In this document: piece by piece, positions 16,582 to 25,645 of the stretch | Layout: the number at the start of each line of letters is the position of its first letter | How positions within the stretch are numbered: the stretch's first letter is position 1 | NCBI GenBank assembly: GCA_947585965.1 | Contig: CANPXK010000007.1 | Coordinates: forward strand, 1-58,233 | DNA from: an uncultured Clostridia bacterium | GTDB taxonomy: Bacteria; Bacillota; Clostridia; Oscillospirales; Acutalibacteraceae | DNA: 58,233 bases | Reading direction: 5' to 3' | Translations under genes and position numbers: made by a program | The notes under the pieces: generated by a model | What the model saw: only the letters and a program-made list of their open reading frames with translations | What the model was told of the DNA's origin: nothing | Database searches by the model: none

Positions 16582-18246
16582 TCACTTATTATCACTCGGA
16601 GTTGGTATTGCGTTACCATTGTTCGACCTAGACACAACAGTATTATCGGTTGGATTATCTGTAACAGGTCTTCCGTTACTCTGTTTTCCAGAAGCAACAA
16701 AGCTTGTAATGTGTACGGGGTATTTATTCTCCAAATCTTCCTCTAATTCCTGATCAAGCAAAGCAAAGAATACATCTGGTGAAATACCACACGCACTTGC
16801 CCACAATGACAAACTGCCTTTACCTTGCAAATACAAATCTTTTGTGTAACTAACCATTTTGCCTTTATTAACATGGGTAATAGGTAAATATCTACACTCA
16901 ACCCAATTCTTAGAGTCTTTGATAATATTTGCGGAAATACACTTATTTAATTCCTCTGCGATTTGCTCAATCCATTGAAATAATTGTGCTGTAATCAATT
17001 CCAAGTTTTGCTCTTGCGCGGCATAGCTACCACTACCTACACCATTAAGTAAAGCGGCGGCAATACCCATATCAAGTGAAACTTTGTCATTCAAATTTGA
17101 CTCATATTTATCATCAAAGATATCTGTGTTAGATGCATCAATAGAATTTATTTTCGTGCCGGCAGCTACAGAAAAGAAAGAAATACCGCCACGATTATTT
17201 TTATTCATTACGGCACTTTTAACTGAATCGTGCTGATTTTGTTGCTGCTGTTTTGTTAGTGCCGAAGTACCTTTGTCTTTACCCTCTGGAAATGTCTGAT
17301 AAACGATTCTGTTATTTATTTCATCAAGAACATTTCTTTTTGTCTGAGTAAAGTAATCACCATATAGAATATCACTTATAGCAGCCAAAACTAATGGTCT
17401 ACCATATTTTTCATCTCTCTTAGAACGAATTTTATGAACAATCGTTTTTGTGTTGTCTAAGATAATCCAATTTCCATTGTTTTGTGTCGAATGATTCTTC
17501 CTTGCAATATAAGCATCCCTAATTTCTTTTGGATATTTTCTTAGCCGATTTTCAGTTGATTCACCTTCGGCAATATCAAAATAGTCAAGATTGAAAGCTA
17601 ATACATATGATGAATTTTTAATACCAACAATTCTTGTGTAATCAACCGGCAATGAAATTACACTTGCATTAATTCCGAGTTCATTAATTTCAACAATACT
17701 TTCGACATCATAATCTGTAAGCGTTTTTTTGTTTGACTGAAGACGAGACGTTGTTTCAAAATAATAAAAGGCGACACCCTCAATCATTGCTTTAAATAAT
17801 GCATCCCTTACAATTTCTTTGTCTTTTATGATTCTTAAAGTCGACTCCATAAGTTCCTTATTTCGTTTTTTCTTAGATACATTTTTTCCATGAGGAACAA
17901 TAACTCTATCAAGAGTGGGCATAGCAACCATATAATCAACTGTATTTGTATATACACCATTTGTACCATATAAAATAAGAGAAATTTCACGCAAAATCTC
18001 ATTATTACCCATAGGATCTTTAACAAGAGCAGCTAACTGTTCGGGTGAATATAAATCAAAAATATTAAAACCAAAATAATAGTTTGAATATTCCATAGAA
18101 CTTTTATATGAATTAAATTCATTTATGATATTTGCTGTCCGTCCTTGCTGACCGTTCTGTTCAAAACTTTTACTTTGCGGAGGACGATAGTTATTCTTTT
18201 TCTTCTTTGAATTAATAGTAGCATAGTTCTGATGGTTATCTGCCAT
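16582..18246 (-). CDS. Portal protein
   Basis: 554 residues. A low-complexity N-terminus (KKKKNNYRPPQSKSF) is followed by a portal-like body: NNEILREISLILYGTNGVYTNTVDYM, the YGRPLVLAAISDILYGDYFTQTKRN helix, and a C-terminal half with GSGSYAAQEQNLELITAQLFQWIEQIAEELN, typical of the stem/wing helices of portals. It lies directly behind the large terminase, the standard order. The last 45 residues are Asn/Pro-rich and probably disordered. RBS AGGAGGA precedes ATG 18,246. Confidence 0.8.
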   Translation of the reverse strand: MADNHQNYATINSKKKKNNYRPPQSKSFEQNGQQGRTANIINEFNSYKSSMEYSNYYFGFNIFDLYSPEQLAALVKDPMGNNEILREISLILYGTNGVYTNTVDYMVAMPTLDRVIVPHGKNVSKKKRNKELMESTLRIIKDKEIVRDALFKAMIEGVAFYYFETTSRLQSNKKTLTDYDVESIVEINELGINASVISLPVDYTRIVGIKNSSYVLAFNLDYFDIAEGESTENRLRKYPKEIRDAYIARKNHSTQNNGNWIILDNTKTIVHKIRSKRDEKYGRPLVLAAISDILYGDYFTQTKRNVLDEINNRIVYQTFPEGKDKGTSALTKQQQQNQHDSVKSAVMNKNNRGGISFFSVAAGTKINSIDASNTDIFDDKYESNLNDKVSLDMGIAAALLNGVGSGSYAAQEQNLELITAQLFQWIEQIAEELNKCISANIIKDSKNWVECRYLPITHVNKGKMVSYTKDLYLQGKGSLSLWASACGISPDVFFALLDQELEEDLENKYPVHITSFVASGKQSNGRPVTDNPTDNTVVSRSNNGNAIPTPSDNK

Positions 18247-18281
18247 ATGTCCATCCTCCTTTCAAACTAAATTTAGCGATT

Positions 18282-18340
18282 TATGCGACATCCTCCCGCC
18301 GACTATAGAGGCGGGAGACTTCTTTCCCGTTAGGTTAAAT
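18282..18340 (-). mobile_element. IS200/IS605-type end hairpin (remnant or guide-RNA end)
   Basis: Minus strand: TTAACCTAACGGGAAAGAAG, then CTCCCGCC paired with GGCGGGAG, then GATGTCGCA. Nearly the same 55 bases occur on the plus strand at 40,957-41,013, and the hairpin with GGGAG.ATGTC is also seen at 24,929-24,975. These match the right-end/omega-RNA end of IS605-family elements. No tnpA or tnpB is nearby. It sits between the portal gene and the large terminase second exon. Confidence 0.6.
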
Positions 18341-18395
18341 AATTGCGAACATCAATAAAATAACAACAGTACAAACTTACTTCCATATTTAGCTC

Positions 18396-18929
18396 CTAAT
18401 TTATAAATGTAACAAATTCATAATCGTTACTTTGACATAATAAGTCACGTTCCAATAAACTCGCAAACCAAGAACCATATGAAACAGATGTGTAACGGTC
18501 TTTTCTTGCTACACCTTGTTCACGAACAACAATTACACCTGTATCCGGCTTTTTCTCATAGACCAAATCAGTAGTTTCACTAATAAGAGCCTGAGTTTCT
18601 AAGAACGGCGCTTCATAGAAAACTTGTGTAGTAGCATCCAATGCACCAACATATTCTTTTACATTTGGCAAAAATTCTTCGCTTGCCTGCTCAAACGTAA
18701 TTAAAAGATCAATTTTATTACTATCAAGAACACGCCTAAAATCGAGGGCAATATCACTATTTAATTTCTGGGTTGCATTTATAACAAAAATACATGGTAA
18801 CGCTCCCTCAATTTTAATTCTATTAGCTACAGAATCATCATTCATACAAGATAGGGGAGAGTACTCAACGCCTCTTTCTTCATCATACATAACTTTAGCA
18901 AGTAAATCATAAATTGCAATCAATATGTT
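18396..18929 (-). CDS. Large terminase subunit, second exon
   Basis: 177 residues that complete the RNase H-like nuclease domain. Joined to the first exon the sequence reads LDMRNAG then NILIAIYDLLAKVMYDEERG, the normal helix after the second catalytic Asp. The third acidic residue is probably the Asp of ARKDRYTS near the C-terminus. There is no ribosome site; TTG 18,923 is not a believable independent start. The splice boundary is uncertain by one to three bases. Confidence 0.75.
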   Translation of the reverse strand, partial: NILIAIYDLLAKVMYDEERGVEYSPLSCMNDDSVANRIKIEGALPCIFVINATQKLNSDIALDFRRVLDSNKIDLLITFEQASEEFLPNVKEYVGALDATTQVFYEAPFLETQALISETTDLVYEKKPDTGVIVVREQGVARKDRYTSVSYGSWFASLLERDLLCQSNDYEFVTFIN

Positions 18930-18979
18930 ACCGTTTTAGTTTTTTATCTAAAACATCTAATAGTTTTATTCCTATTAGT

Positions 18980-19852
18980 TCAGCATACCTTTTTACCATA
19001 ATCAATAAGAAATTTGTTTAATTGTTTATTTGTATTCTTAACTTTTCCATAAATACTATGAAACTTATTGTGACATTTTTCACATAGTGTAATTCCATTT
19101 TCTATACTATATCTTTTTTCTTCATAATCTTTCCAATTATAAATATGGTATGCATTTAATCTAACTGTTTTATTAAGACCTTTGCTATTTTTCGTTCCAC
19201 AACATTGACAAGTATAATTATCTCGTATAAAAACGGATTTGCGCCATTTAATATAATCATATGTAAATCTTTCGCTTCTTTGTCTGGAAATGCCACCTTT
19301 CCAAACAGGACTTGAACTTCCTGATAATTTTTGTAATAAAATATAATATTTAACGCCATATCTTTTTTCACATGTGTCGCTTACTTTTTTCAAAATGCTT
19401 TTATTTTGCAAAGGGTTTTTAACACCAAATCTACTTAAATTGGTACATATTATTTTTCGCTTTATCGGCTCAGAGGCAAAAGGATTTTCAGCACCATATT
19501 TTTGAATGTTTGTTTCTTTAATTCTGTCTTTAATATTTGGAAGACTCAATACACTATTAACACCATAAGTATTCATAACAGACTCTTGTATTTTATACTT
19601 TCTACATTTTATACAACAATCCTTATGAATAACTGAATTTTGATTTTCTAAAACATAATTACACCATCGCTTTGTATAATGTGTGCCACAATAATCACAC
19701 TGAATATCAACGATTGCATTACAACCATCTTTTAAATGTTTAGGATTAACCTCAAACTCGTCGCTCATTCGTGTGTATATATATCCAAATGATTCATAAT
19801 ATCGCTTGTTTTTTGGATTCCACTTTAATTTAACTGTTTTGCTAATTAACAT
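18980..19852 (-). CDS. HNH homing endonuclease in the terminase intervening sequence
   Basis: 290 residues. An N-terminal zinc ribbon (CDYCGTHYTKRW, then CIKCR) and repeated NUMOD-like units each with YGV/YGA-NP (for example YGAENPFASEPIKRKI and FGVKNPLQNKSILKKV) form the DNA-binding part. The C-terminal HNH nuclease shows CQCCG, NAYHIYNWKDYEEKR and NGITLCEKCHNKFHSIYG with the paired Cys and catalytic His. RBS TAGGAGTGATGTC precedes ATG 19,852. Confidence 0.85.
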   Translation of the reverse strand: MLISKTVKLKWNPKNKRYYESFGYIYTRMSDEFEVNPKHLKDGCNAIVDIQCDYCGTHYTKRWCNYVLENQNSVIHKDCCIKCRKYKIQESVMNTYGVNSVLSLPNIKDRIKETNIQKYGAENPFASEPIKRKIICTNLSRFGVKNPLQNKSILKKVSDTCEKRYGVKYYILLQKLSGSSSPVWKGGISRQRSERFTYDYIKWRKSVFIRDNYTCQCCGTKNSKGLNKTVRLNAYHIYNWKDYEEKRYSIENGITLCEKCHNKFHSIYGKVKNTNKQLNKFLIDYGKKVC

Positions 19853-19867
19853 GACATCACTCCTAAC

Positions 19868-19894
19868 ATAAAAAAACAGATGGATTATCTGTTT
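19868..19894 (-). terminator. Terminator-like hairpin ahead of the HNH gene
   Basis: Minus strand AACAGAT-aatcc-ATCTGTT followed by a run of T. It lies inside the terminase intervening sequence, before the HNH gene, and could limit endonuclease expression or, if efficient, require splicing or antitermination for exon 2. Confidence 0.5.
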
Positions 19895-20117
19895 CTTTTG
19901 TGTTTTGTAAAAGTGGTCGGTATTTGTCCAACAAATCTCTTATTTATTTTAGGTAGCGCAGCCTCTTGGGTGGATTATATTCTAAAATAGGTTCACCACC
20001 TATGCGTTGCGTGTGACCATGCTTTTAAACACAGCCTTCCACTCTGGTTGGCATTTCAGCGTTCCAGTTTCTTCTGCGCTAATAACATAATATGTTTCCA
20101 TATTAAGCGGCATTTCT

Positions 20118-21455
20118 ACCTGCATTTCTCATATCTAAAACAATATAATCAGCACCAAAATCTTCAAATAACTGTCTAATTCTAATAGCTTGTCTTGTTA
20201 CATCTCCACCTTGTACGGATTCAATATAAGAAATGATTCTTCTATAACCATTGTCAATTTCAATATCACTTGAAGAATCTCTACTATATGTTATATAATC
20301 AGGTAATAAACGCATACAAGAAAAAATGGAGTTATCGTTCTTTTTATTTTCAACGAAAGCCATATCACAAGCAACAATTCTGATTTCACCATTTTGCTTT
20401 GAGATGTCATATGGATTTTTTCTTCCGGCTTTAAAATCAAACAATGTTCTTGGATAAAAAGGTCGTTTTGCTCTTTGATTTTGTTGCAACATACTATATG
20501 TAAAGAATGCAAACCGATTTTCTTTTAATCTTGTATTTAGAAATTCTAATTGCCAAGTAATTGGGTCTTGTTTTTTTTTCTCGGTCTGAAAATATCTCAT
20601 TGTTTTAATCTTATGCATTAAAGCTATAGACTCATCAAAAGCAAGCAAACAAGATGCTTTCCCTTTTAGCATTTCATCATACGTTTGGTCAACGATGCCC
20701 CACATCCAGTTTTGTCCATTATCAAACCAGCTTGAACTAATATAAATGTCAACTGGTTCTTCTTGAAGTTCTGATATGTTTACATAATAATCATCTTTCA
20801 AATACGGTACTTGTCTAATAACCTGAAATGGAGAAAGAATACTATCGTCAACATACTTTTTAATCTGTCTAAATTCTTCTCTTACAATAACATTAGAACG
20901 ATAACCACGTCCATTTTCGCTGGCAGGAACAACGGTGATTGTACTATGATTTTTGAAATACACTATGACTTCATTTTGATTGTCTTTTATTTTTAAAATT
21001 TCTTTCCGTAAAGTAGGGGATAGGTTCATTAATTCCTTTTGTATTTTTTCTGATACAAGTAATTTTGATTGAGCCTTCGTAGCACTCGAAAGCACAATCC
21101 ATGAACCCGGATATAAAATACATCTACAACAAGCATATAACGCTATAATAAATGATTTTGCGGATGCACGGGACGCAATAACCACTATAAATTGATTAAC
21201 ACCCATTAAATACAGCATTATAATTTGATATAAGTGAAGTTTTAATCCGAGATAATCCATTGCAAATCTATGTAAATTCCTTCTAAAAAAAGTTAGCCAT
21301 TGCATAAAATGGTCAACGTTTATTCCATTACCTAAAAAACTATCTGATGGAAATTTCTTATATAACTCACCCTGTCGTTCATCTGCATTTCTATTTTTAT
21401 AATGCTTTTTGGGTTCTTGAATGATATCATTCTTCGTCTTGGTAGATATCTTCAT
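20118..21455 (-). CDS. Large terminase subunit, first exon
   Basis: 446 codons. The ATPase has a P-loop variant VIVASRASAKSFIIALY near residue 90 and a Walker B VIVREEF near residue 190; the nuclease domain begins with IVACDMAFVENKKND (first catalytic Asp) and continues to DYIVLDMRNAG (second Asp), where the coding sequence is cut. The continuation (RNAA then stop) is intervening sequence. Terminases translocate DNA into the prohead and cut it. The gene overlaps the upstream small-subunit candidate by 29 bases. Exons together give about 623 residues. Confidence 0.88.
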
Positions 21456-22347
21456 TTTCTTCGTCCTTTACAAAATACTCATAATCTCTATCCTTAGTAC
21501 CGTGCATCAGATTCCTTAAAGGACGGAGTAAAAATCTATTAATGTAATCACCAATATTATCAAAATCACGATAAAGTTCTTTGTTTTTGTAATATTCGGC
21601 GGGCGTATATTTTTCAATAGTTTCAGCATTTATACCGATTGTAAATTCTTCGTTTATATTAGAATCTTTAACCGTTTTTAGCCCAGCCTGCGTAAATGAT
21701 TTTCTATATGAATCAGTAAGTTTATTATAGTCATCAACCCGACCTTCACGAACAGCCTTCATTTGCTGCATTTTTGTATAACATAAATCAATAATGAAAA
21801 TTTCTTGATTGCTATCATAATTTGGGTTTGCAGTTTTTAGTAATTTATAATGAGAGTTAAGAATATCATAATCAACACCTTCAAACCCGATTCCCCATTT
21901 TTCGATATCTGTTTGATTAATCTCCTCGACTTCTGGCTCCTTTGATTTTTGTTGTTTAGAAATATTTTTCTTTTTATAAGAGGTCTTATTAAATTCAAAA
22001 CCTTCATCAAGACTCGTACTAAATGTTCGCCCTTTATACTGAACCATATTTAATCTTTTAATATAATTTCCAAGCATTGCACTTGTTCCATCATCACAAG
22101 TATCAAATATAGAATCATTATAGTATAAATCAAAAGCCATACAAATTCTCTGCATAGCTTTTCGGGCATCTCCATATTTTTGTATATAAGAATCAAATAA
22201 TTTATTAAGACAGTTTTTACAAGTGGGCAAATATCCGGTTCTTGCATATAATTCACTATATGACTTATAAAATTGAGTCATAGAATTAAAGTGTTCGTTG
22301 CACCGGCAACATGCATATGCTACTTTACCAATTTCCTTCTTTGTCAT
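21427..22347 (-). CDS. Putative small terminase subunit with zinc-finger N-terminus
   Basis: 306 residues. The start has paired Cys motifs (ACCRCNEHFNSMTQFYKSYSE and CKNCLN), a treble-clef-like zinc finger, followed by helices with DARKAMQRICMAFDLYYND. The C-terminal half is acidic, ending in an EDIYQDEE tail. Directly upstream of and overlapping the large terminase gene, this is the expected place of the DNA-recognition subunit. Assignment is from context plus the DNA-binding finger. Confidence 0.6.
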   Translation of the reverse strand: MTKKEIGKVAYACCRCNEHFNSMTQFYKSYSELYARTGYLPTCKNCLNKLFDSYIQKYGDARKAMQRICMAFDLYYNDSIFDTCDDGTSAMLGNYIKRLNMVQYKGRTFSTSLDEGFEFNKTSYKKKNISKQQKSKEPEVEEINQTDIEKWGIGFEGVDYDILNSHYKLLKTANPNYDSNQEIFIIDLCYTKMQQMKAVREGRVDDYNKLTDSYRKSFTQAGLKTVKDSNINEEFTIGINAETIEKYTPAEYYKNKELYRDFDNIGDYINRFLLRPLRNLMHGTKDRDYEYFVKDEENEDIYQDEE

Positions 22348-22375
22348 AATGCCACCTCCAATTCATAACAAATAT

Positions 22376-22951
22376 TTAATCTATTGAGTGGAAGAAGGTA
22401 TTTAAAAGGTTTAATAGATATTTAAAAAGAGATTCTACATCCATTTGAATTCCTATAATCTTATCATCTTTGTCTTTTAAAAGTTCTGCATTTTCAAAAA
22501 GTCTGTCAAAATTATTGTTGTTATTGCTACAATCTGGTACATAATTATAATCTTCCGTTTCATCATCGGCATTACCAATATATATTTCACGACACTTATT
22601 CGCGGGAAGATTTTTAATGATAGCAGAACTTGCATCCCCGACAATCAATGTTAAATCTGCCTCCGCATTCAAATATCTATCACCAACATATGCCGGTTCA
22701 ACTGAAGCAACCATATCATCCGCAAGAGATACATAATATTCTTTATCATATCCATCATATTCTACTGGTTTAATATCCAGAGCTTCTATGTTTACATCCT
22801 TATAACGTATTAACTCACGTAATAAAGCTAATGCATCATCGTAAAAAAGCACAGTAACGGTGTAAAAACCATTCTGTGCGTTTTCAACTATATAATCACT
22901 TAATTTCTTATAATCTTCAAAATGATATCTTCTCATTTTTGTTATTCTCAC
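22376..22951 (-). CDS. Phage protein, unrecognised, acidic
   Basis: 191 residues: a first half with VLFYDDALALLRELIRYKD and a Rossmann-like alternation, an Asn run (SNNNNNFDRLF) and a hydrophobic helical C-terminus (LFKYLLNLLNTFFHSID). The start overlaps the HU stop by four bases, so translation is coupled. Position before the terminase genes is typical for a DNA-packaging or regulatory protein; no family recognised. Confidence 0.5.
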   Translation of the reverse strand: MRITKMRRYHFEDYKKLSDYIVENAQNGFYTVTVLFYDDALALLRELIRYKDVNIEALDIKPVEYDGYDKEYYVSLADDMVASVEPAYVGDRYLNAEADLTLIVGDASSAIIKNLPANKCREIYIGNADDETEDYNYVPDCSNNNNNFDRLFENAELLKDKDDKIIGIQMDVESLFKYLLNLLNTFFHSID

Positions 22952-23226
22952 TTTCCATTGACCGCATCTTTAATTGATCTGCTAATTTTACACTTTACGG
23001 ACTTCACGGCCGGAAATGTGCTAACCTCACCGGTCTTGGGATTTCTACCTTCACGTTCTGGTCGTTCACTTACTTCAAATCCGATAAATCCTTTAATAAT
23101 TAATTTATCGCCAGTAACAAGACAGTTTTTAATCTCGTCTGCAAAAATATCTATAACTGATTCGCAAGAGGTCTTTGGTAGACCTGTTCTGTCGGCAATT
23201 TTATTAATAATATCACTTTTAGTCAT
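22948..23226 (-). CDS. HU-family DNA-binding protein
   Basis: 92 residues. MTKSDIINKIADRTGLPKTS, a long helix, IIKGFIGFEVSERPEREGRNPKTGEV (beta arms with the RNPxTG tip) and a short C-terminal helix are the full HU fold. HU proteins bend DNA non-specifically or at distorted sites. A phage copy could compact DNA or assist transcription and packaging. The gene ends four bases into the next gene. Confidence 0.92.
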   Translation of the reverse strand: MTKSDIINKIADRTGLPKTSCESVIDIFADEIKNCLVTGDKLIIKGFIGFEVSERPEREGRNPKTGEVSTFPAVKSVKCKISRSIKDAVNGK

Positions 23227-23242
23227 TTTCTTATTCCCCTCA

Positions 23243-24442
23243 CTATTTTAATTCAATAGGATAGCAAGCACTGATCCCATCATTATCAACAATACAAACC
23301 ATCTGGGATGGATTTCCACTTAGTCTTTTTGAAATTGTATAATCATCAGATGTACCGCTAAAACTACCACTTCTAATAATCTTTACTCCGGCAATATCGT
23401 CATATGAACAACGATGTAAATGCCCATAGAAGATAGCAGTAGGTTTAAATCCAAGCATCATTACAAGTTTTGAAACTCCTTTTTCGCTAAAACTGTCAAA
23501 ATCTCCATGGACTAATAAATATTCTTTTCCTCTAACTGTGCAACGTCCAATAGTTGCATCATAATTATTGCCATCAATAAATATAATATTGTCTAAATGT
23601 GCCAATTTGGCTTTCATATACCATGGAATAAGATTATCCAGCCTATTTCCTCTTAGAACTTGATCTTTAAATGAAGTTCGTGAGTGGTTCCCGGCAACAC
23701 CATTTACATATACATTCTTAAAATGCTTACTTAACTCATATACAAATGCAGAAATCAATTCTGCTGTCTTTTGTATTTGTTCGGTAACATTCTCTCTATT
23801 TTCAAGTTGTGTTGTAAAATGAATTTCTCCATTTAACAAATCTCCAAGTAATAGAACATAAGCATTTTCAGAATTATGTAATTCCCTTATTTTTACGATT
23901 TTTTCAAGATATTGCTCTAATCTATCCGCAGCAACATCAGAATCATAAACACCAAAATAATTATTTGTTTTTACACCTAAATGAAAATCAGACAACGCAA
24001 TAAACAAGTCGTTGTCTGAATTATCATAAATATTTTGAACTCGTGGCATAGTTGTCATACCATTATTTCTTATAAGAAGTTCCAGCTTGGATAAATCTTC
24101 TTCAACTCTTGCATTTTCCCTTAGTGTCTTATTTAGAGCAGTTCGTTCATCAAATAGTTTTTGTTTTTCTTTTTGTATTTCATATTTAGCATTTTGCAAT
24201 TCACTTGTATAAGAATTATTCAAATAGTTGTTAAATGCATTATTCTCCAAAAATCTTTTAGCTTGCTGATATGGTTTTCTATATGCAGCTTCACTACGGT
24301 ATTCTGATATGTCACTTCTAAATTCTTTATTGATTATATCAGCTATTTGTTCCCAACTTAAATCAATTAAGCCATTATCTTTGTCTTGTCCTATTCTCCA
24401 TATAAATTGTTCCTCGTTTTCATTATCTAATCTACTAATCAA
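23243..24442 (-). CDS. Calcineurin-like metallophosphoesterase
   Basis: 399 residues from TTG 24,442, which has TTTGGAGG ahead of it. An N-terminal part looks like a small HTH (SWEQIADIINKEF) plus a coiled coil (residues 85-130). Then comes a complete metallophosphoesterase core: LSDFHLGVK, LLLGDLLNG, VAGNHSRTS, LVHGDFD and FYGHLHRC, supplying the two-metal site. Substrate unknown; relatives cleave phosphodiesters in DNA, RNA or nucleotides. In phages such genes often flank replication genes. The HTH suggests DNA contact. Confidence 0.85.
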   Translation of the reverse strand: MISRLDNENEEQFIWRIGQDKDNGLIDLSWEQIADIINKEFRSDISEYRSEAAYRKPYQQAKRFLENNAFNNYLNNSYTSELQNAKYEIQKEKQKLFDERTALNKTLRENARVEEDLSKLELLIRNNGMTTMPRVQNIYDNSDNDLFIALSDFHLGVKTNNYFGVYDSDVAADRLEQYLEKIVKIRELHNSENAYVLLLGDLLNGEIHFTTQLENRENVTEQIQKTAELISAFVYELSKHFKNVYVNGVAGNHSRTSFKDQVLRGNRLDNLIPWYMKAKLAHLDNIIFIDGNNYDATIGRCTVRGKEYLLVHGDFDSFSEKGVSKLVMMLGFKPTAIFYGHLHRCSYDDIAGVKIIRSGSFSGTSDDYTISKRLSGNPSQMVCIVDNDGISACYPIELK

Positions 24443-24664
24443 GCTTTATGTTCCTCCAAATTTTATTATTTAATAATATCTATTCAATCCTCTCATGCAA
24501 TATAGAAAAGCTAAACACATATGGTACTAAAAACCATGAGAGTTATTCTAACACACTCTTTATACTGATTCAGACCTGCTTGGAGTTATTTTACCATTTT
24601 TCTGAATACTTTCGATAATAACAGAGAGATTGGCTGATACAGATATTGTAAATCGGTTACTTCG
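24443..24664. other. Intergenic region with a possible coding remnant
   Basis: No complete gene. On the minus strand the frame of the broken gene at 24,665-24,900 continues after its TGA for 33 codons (RSNRFTISVSANLSVIIES and on) with a composition that looks coding. It may be the tail of an older reading frame. The ribosome site of the metallophosphoesterase gene lies at the left end. Confidence 0.35.
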
Positions 24665-24900
24665 TCAAAAACTATACCAATAAATACCATCTGTTCTATC
24701 TTCTTTTTGCTTATATAGCAAACCCTCTTTTATAGCAATTTCTTTGCAATATCTACATATTTATCCTCGATATACCGTTTATTTTTTGTGTGATAAAATC
24801 CAACAACATTATCGTATTTGTCAACAAGACCTTTTTTACTATTTTGTACATACTTATTATCAATTAGTTTCTTCATTTCTTCATTATTAATTTGTTTCAA
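24665..24900 (-). pseudogene. Small gene split by a one-base frameshift
   Basis: TTG 24,900 has AAAGGTGG nine bases ahead and opens a 56-codon frame starting LKQINNEEMKKLIDNKYVQN and stopping at 24,730. The -1 frame from about 24,745 continues naturally: YVDIAK then EIAIKEGLLYKQKEDRTDG, to TGA 24,665. A single missing base near GCAAAGAAATTG explains the break. No canonical slippery heptamer is present. The intact protein would have about 78 residues. It could be a true mutation, a sequence error, or an unusual recoding event. Confidence 0.5.
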
Positions 24901-24926
24901 TGATTATATCCACCTTTTCTTTATTG

Positions 24927-25262
24927 TGACATACTCCCGCCGCCTACGCTTCGCTTAAAGGTGGGAGCTTCTCGTTCAAGTACAGTGGTCTGTACAGTAA
25001 GAGTGAGCTAACCCCGTGTGTCCCACGGTTATTTCAGGCTGTCTGCAAAACTGACTTTGCACATTTTACATCCCGACTGGTTACGGGAAAAAGAGGATAC
25101 CTGACACCCTTATCATAGAGGAATGATTGCCTCTAATCCGTTCTCCTTTCATAGACTCTGTATTACAGCTTGGTTATCGCTCTTTGTAACACAGGATATA
25201 CAATACGCTCATTCTTGTATTGTTGTTTCTGGATGAATTATGACATAAATATATTATGTCAA
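24927..25262 (-). ncRNA. Solo omega-RNA-like IS605-family right end
   Basis: Minus strand: a structured stretch with ACCAGTCGGGATGTAAAATG and CCGTGGGACACACGG, then GAGAAGCTCCCACC paired with GGCGGCGGGAG, then TATGTCAC. This is the layout of an omega (guide) RNA at the right end of IS200/IS605 elements, just inside the cleaved end. No tnpB or tnpA gene is present. It may be a non-autonomous derivative or a guide RNA acting with a TnpB encoded elsewhere. The left limit is a guess. Confidence 0.5.
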
Positions 25263-25267
25263 TATAT

Positions 25268-25325
25268 TATAAATCAGCCTTATGGCTGATGGGCTATCCA
25301 TCCCCGACCTTAGAGGTCAGGGGCT
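25268..25325 (-). repeat. Paired hairpins of a palindrome-associated element
   Basis: Two adjacent stems: CCCCTGACCT/AGGTCGGGG (25,323-25,302) and AATCAGCC/GGCTGATT (25,291-25,272). Such hairpins at the end of a non-coding segment fit an IS605-type or palindrome-associated mobile element, probably the other end or a nested copy of the element ending at 24,927. It follows the tRNA-Thr gene by about 40 bases. Confidence 0.4.
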
Positions 25326-25364
25326 TCCGCCCATTTTGTTAAAATCGAACTGCAAAGCAGTTTA

Positions 25365-25438
25365 TGGAGCTGGTGAAGTGAGTCAAAAACTTATTCAGAG
25401 ATTACAAGTCTCTCATACTACCGTTGTACTACACCAGC
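25365..25438 (-). tRNA. tRNA-Thr (anticodon TGT)
   Basis: Acceptor GCTGGTG/CACCAGC, D-arm GTAC/GTAT, anticodon stem AGAGA/TCTCT with loop CTTGTAA, discriminator T and encoded CCA. The T-arm AAGTT/CACTT has one mismatch and the loop TTTGACT is slightly off consensus, so the tRNA may be degenerate. Confidence 0.7.
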
Positions 25439-25548
25439 ATATTTACCAAGCGTTACAGATACTTTTTAGGGCGATTGTGCCTCGGAGAGGGCTGTTTAGA
25501 AATGAACTCCGATATTTTGACAGTTTCCCATACTGCGGTTTACAATAG

Positions 25549-25621
25549 CTCTCATAGTAGGGCTTGAACCTACGGCTTCCTAATTAACAGTCAGGTGTTC
25601 TACCATATGAACTATATGAGA
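25549..25621 (-). tRNA. tRNA-Asn (anticodon GTT)
   Basis: Acceptor TCTCATA/TATGAGA, D-arm GTTC/GAAC, anticodon stem CCTGA/TTAGG with loop CTGTTAA, T-arm GTAGG/CCTAC with loop TTCAAGC. All stems pair. CCA is not encoded. Confidence 0.88.
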
Positions 25622-25645
25622 ATATATAATAAAACTATTTTAAAT

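Larger units (their letters stand above)
18930..20117 (-). other. Intervening sequence in the large terminase gene, encodes an HNH endonuclease
   Basis: About 1,190 bases separate LDMRNAG of the first exon from NILIAIYD of the second. The first 265 bases are non-coding and highly structured: a perfect stem around a GAAA tetraloop (AATATG-GAAA-CATATT, about 20,100-20,085), a CTATTTTAG/CTAAAATA stem, and a G-rich middle. I could not match the group I P, Q, R and S boxes, nor group II domain V near the 3' end (only about 50 bases after the gene). It is probably a divergent self-splicing intron. Confidence 0.65.

Noticed and set aside
18396-18923. Stand-alone gene starting at TTG 18,923
   Set aside because: No ribosome site, and the sequence continues the nuclease domain of the large terminase.
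24665-24667. TGA followed by further coding-like sequence, suggesting TGA recoding in the phage
   Set aside because: Other genes in the same module end normally at TGA (for example the polymerase and the 5,306 gene), so recoding is not supported; the tail is more likely a remnant.
25282-25548. Open frame of 88 codons on the plus strand over the tRNA-Thr gene and IS605-type hairpins
   Set aside because: It is antisense to a tRNA and palindromes, has no ribosome site and a low-quality composition.
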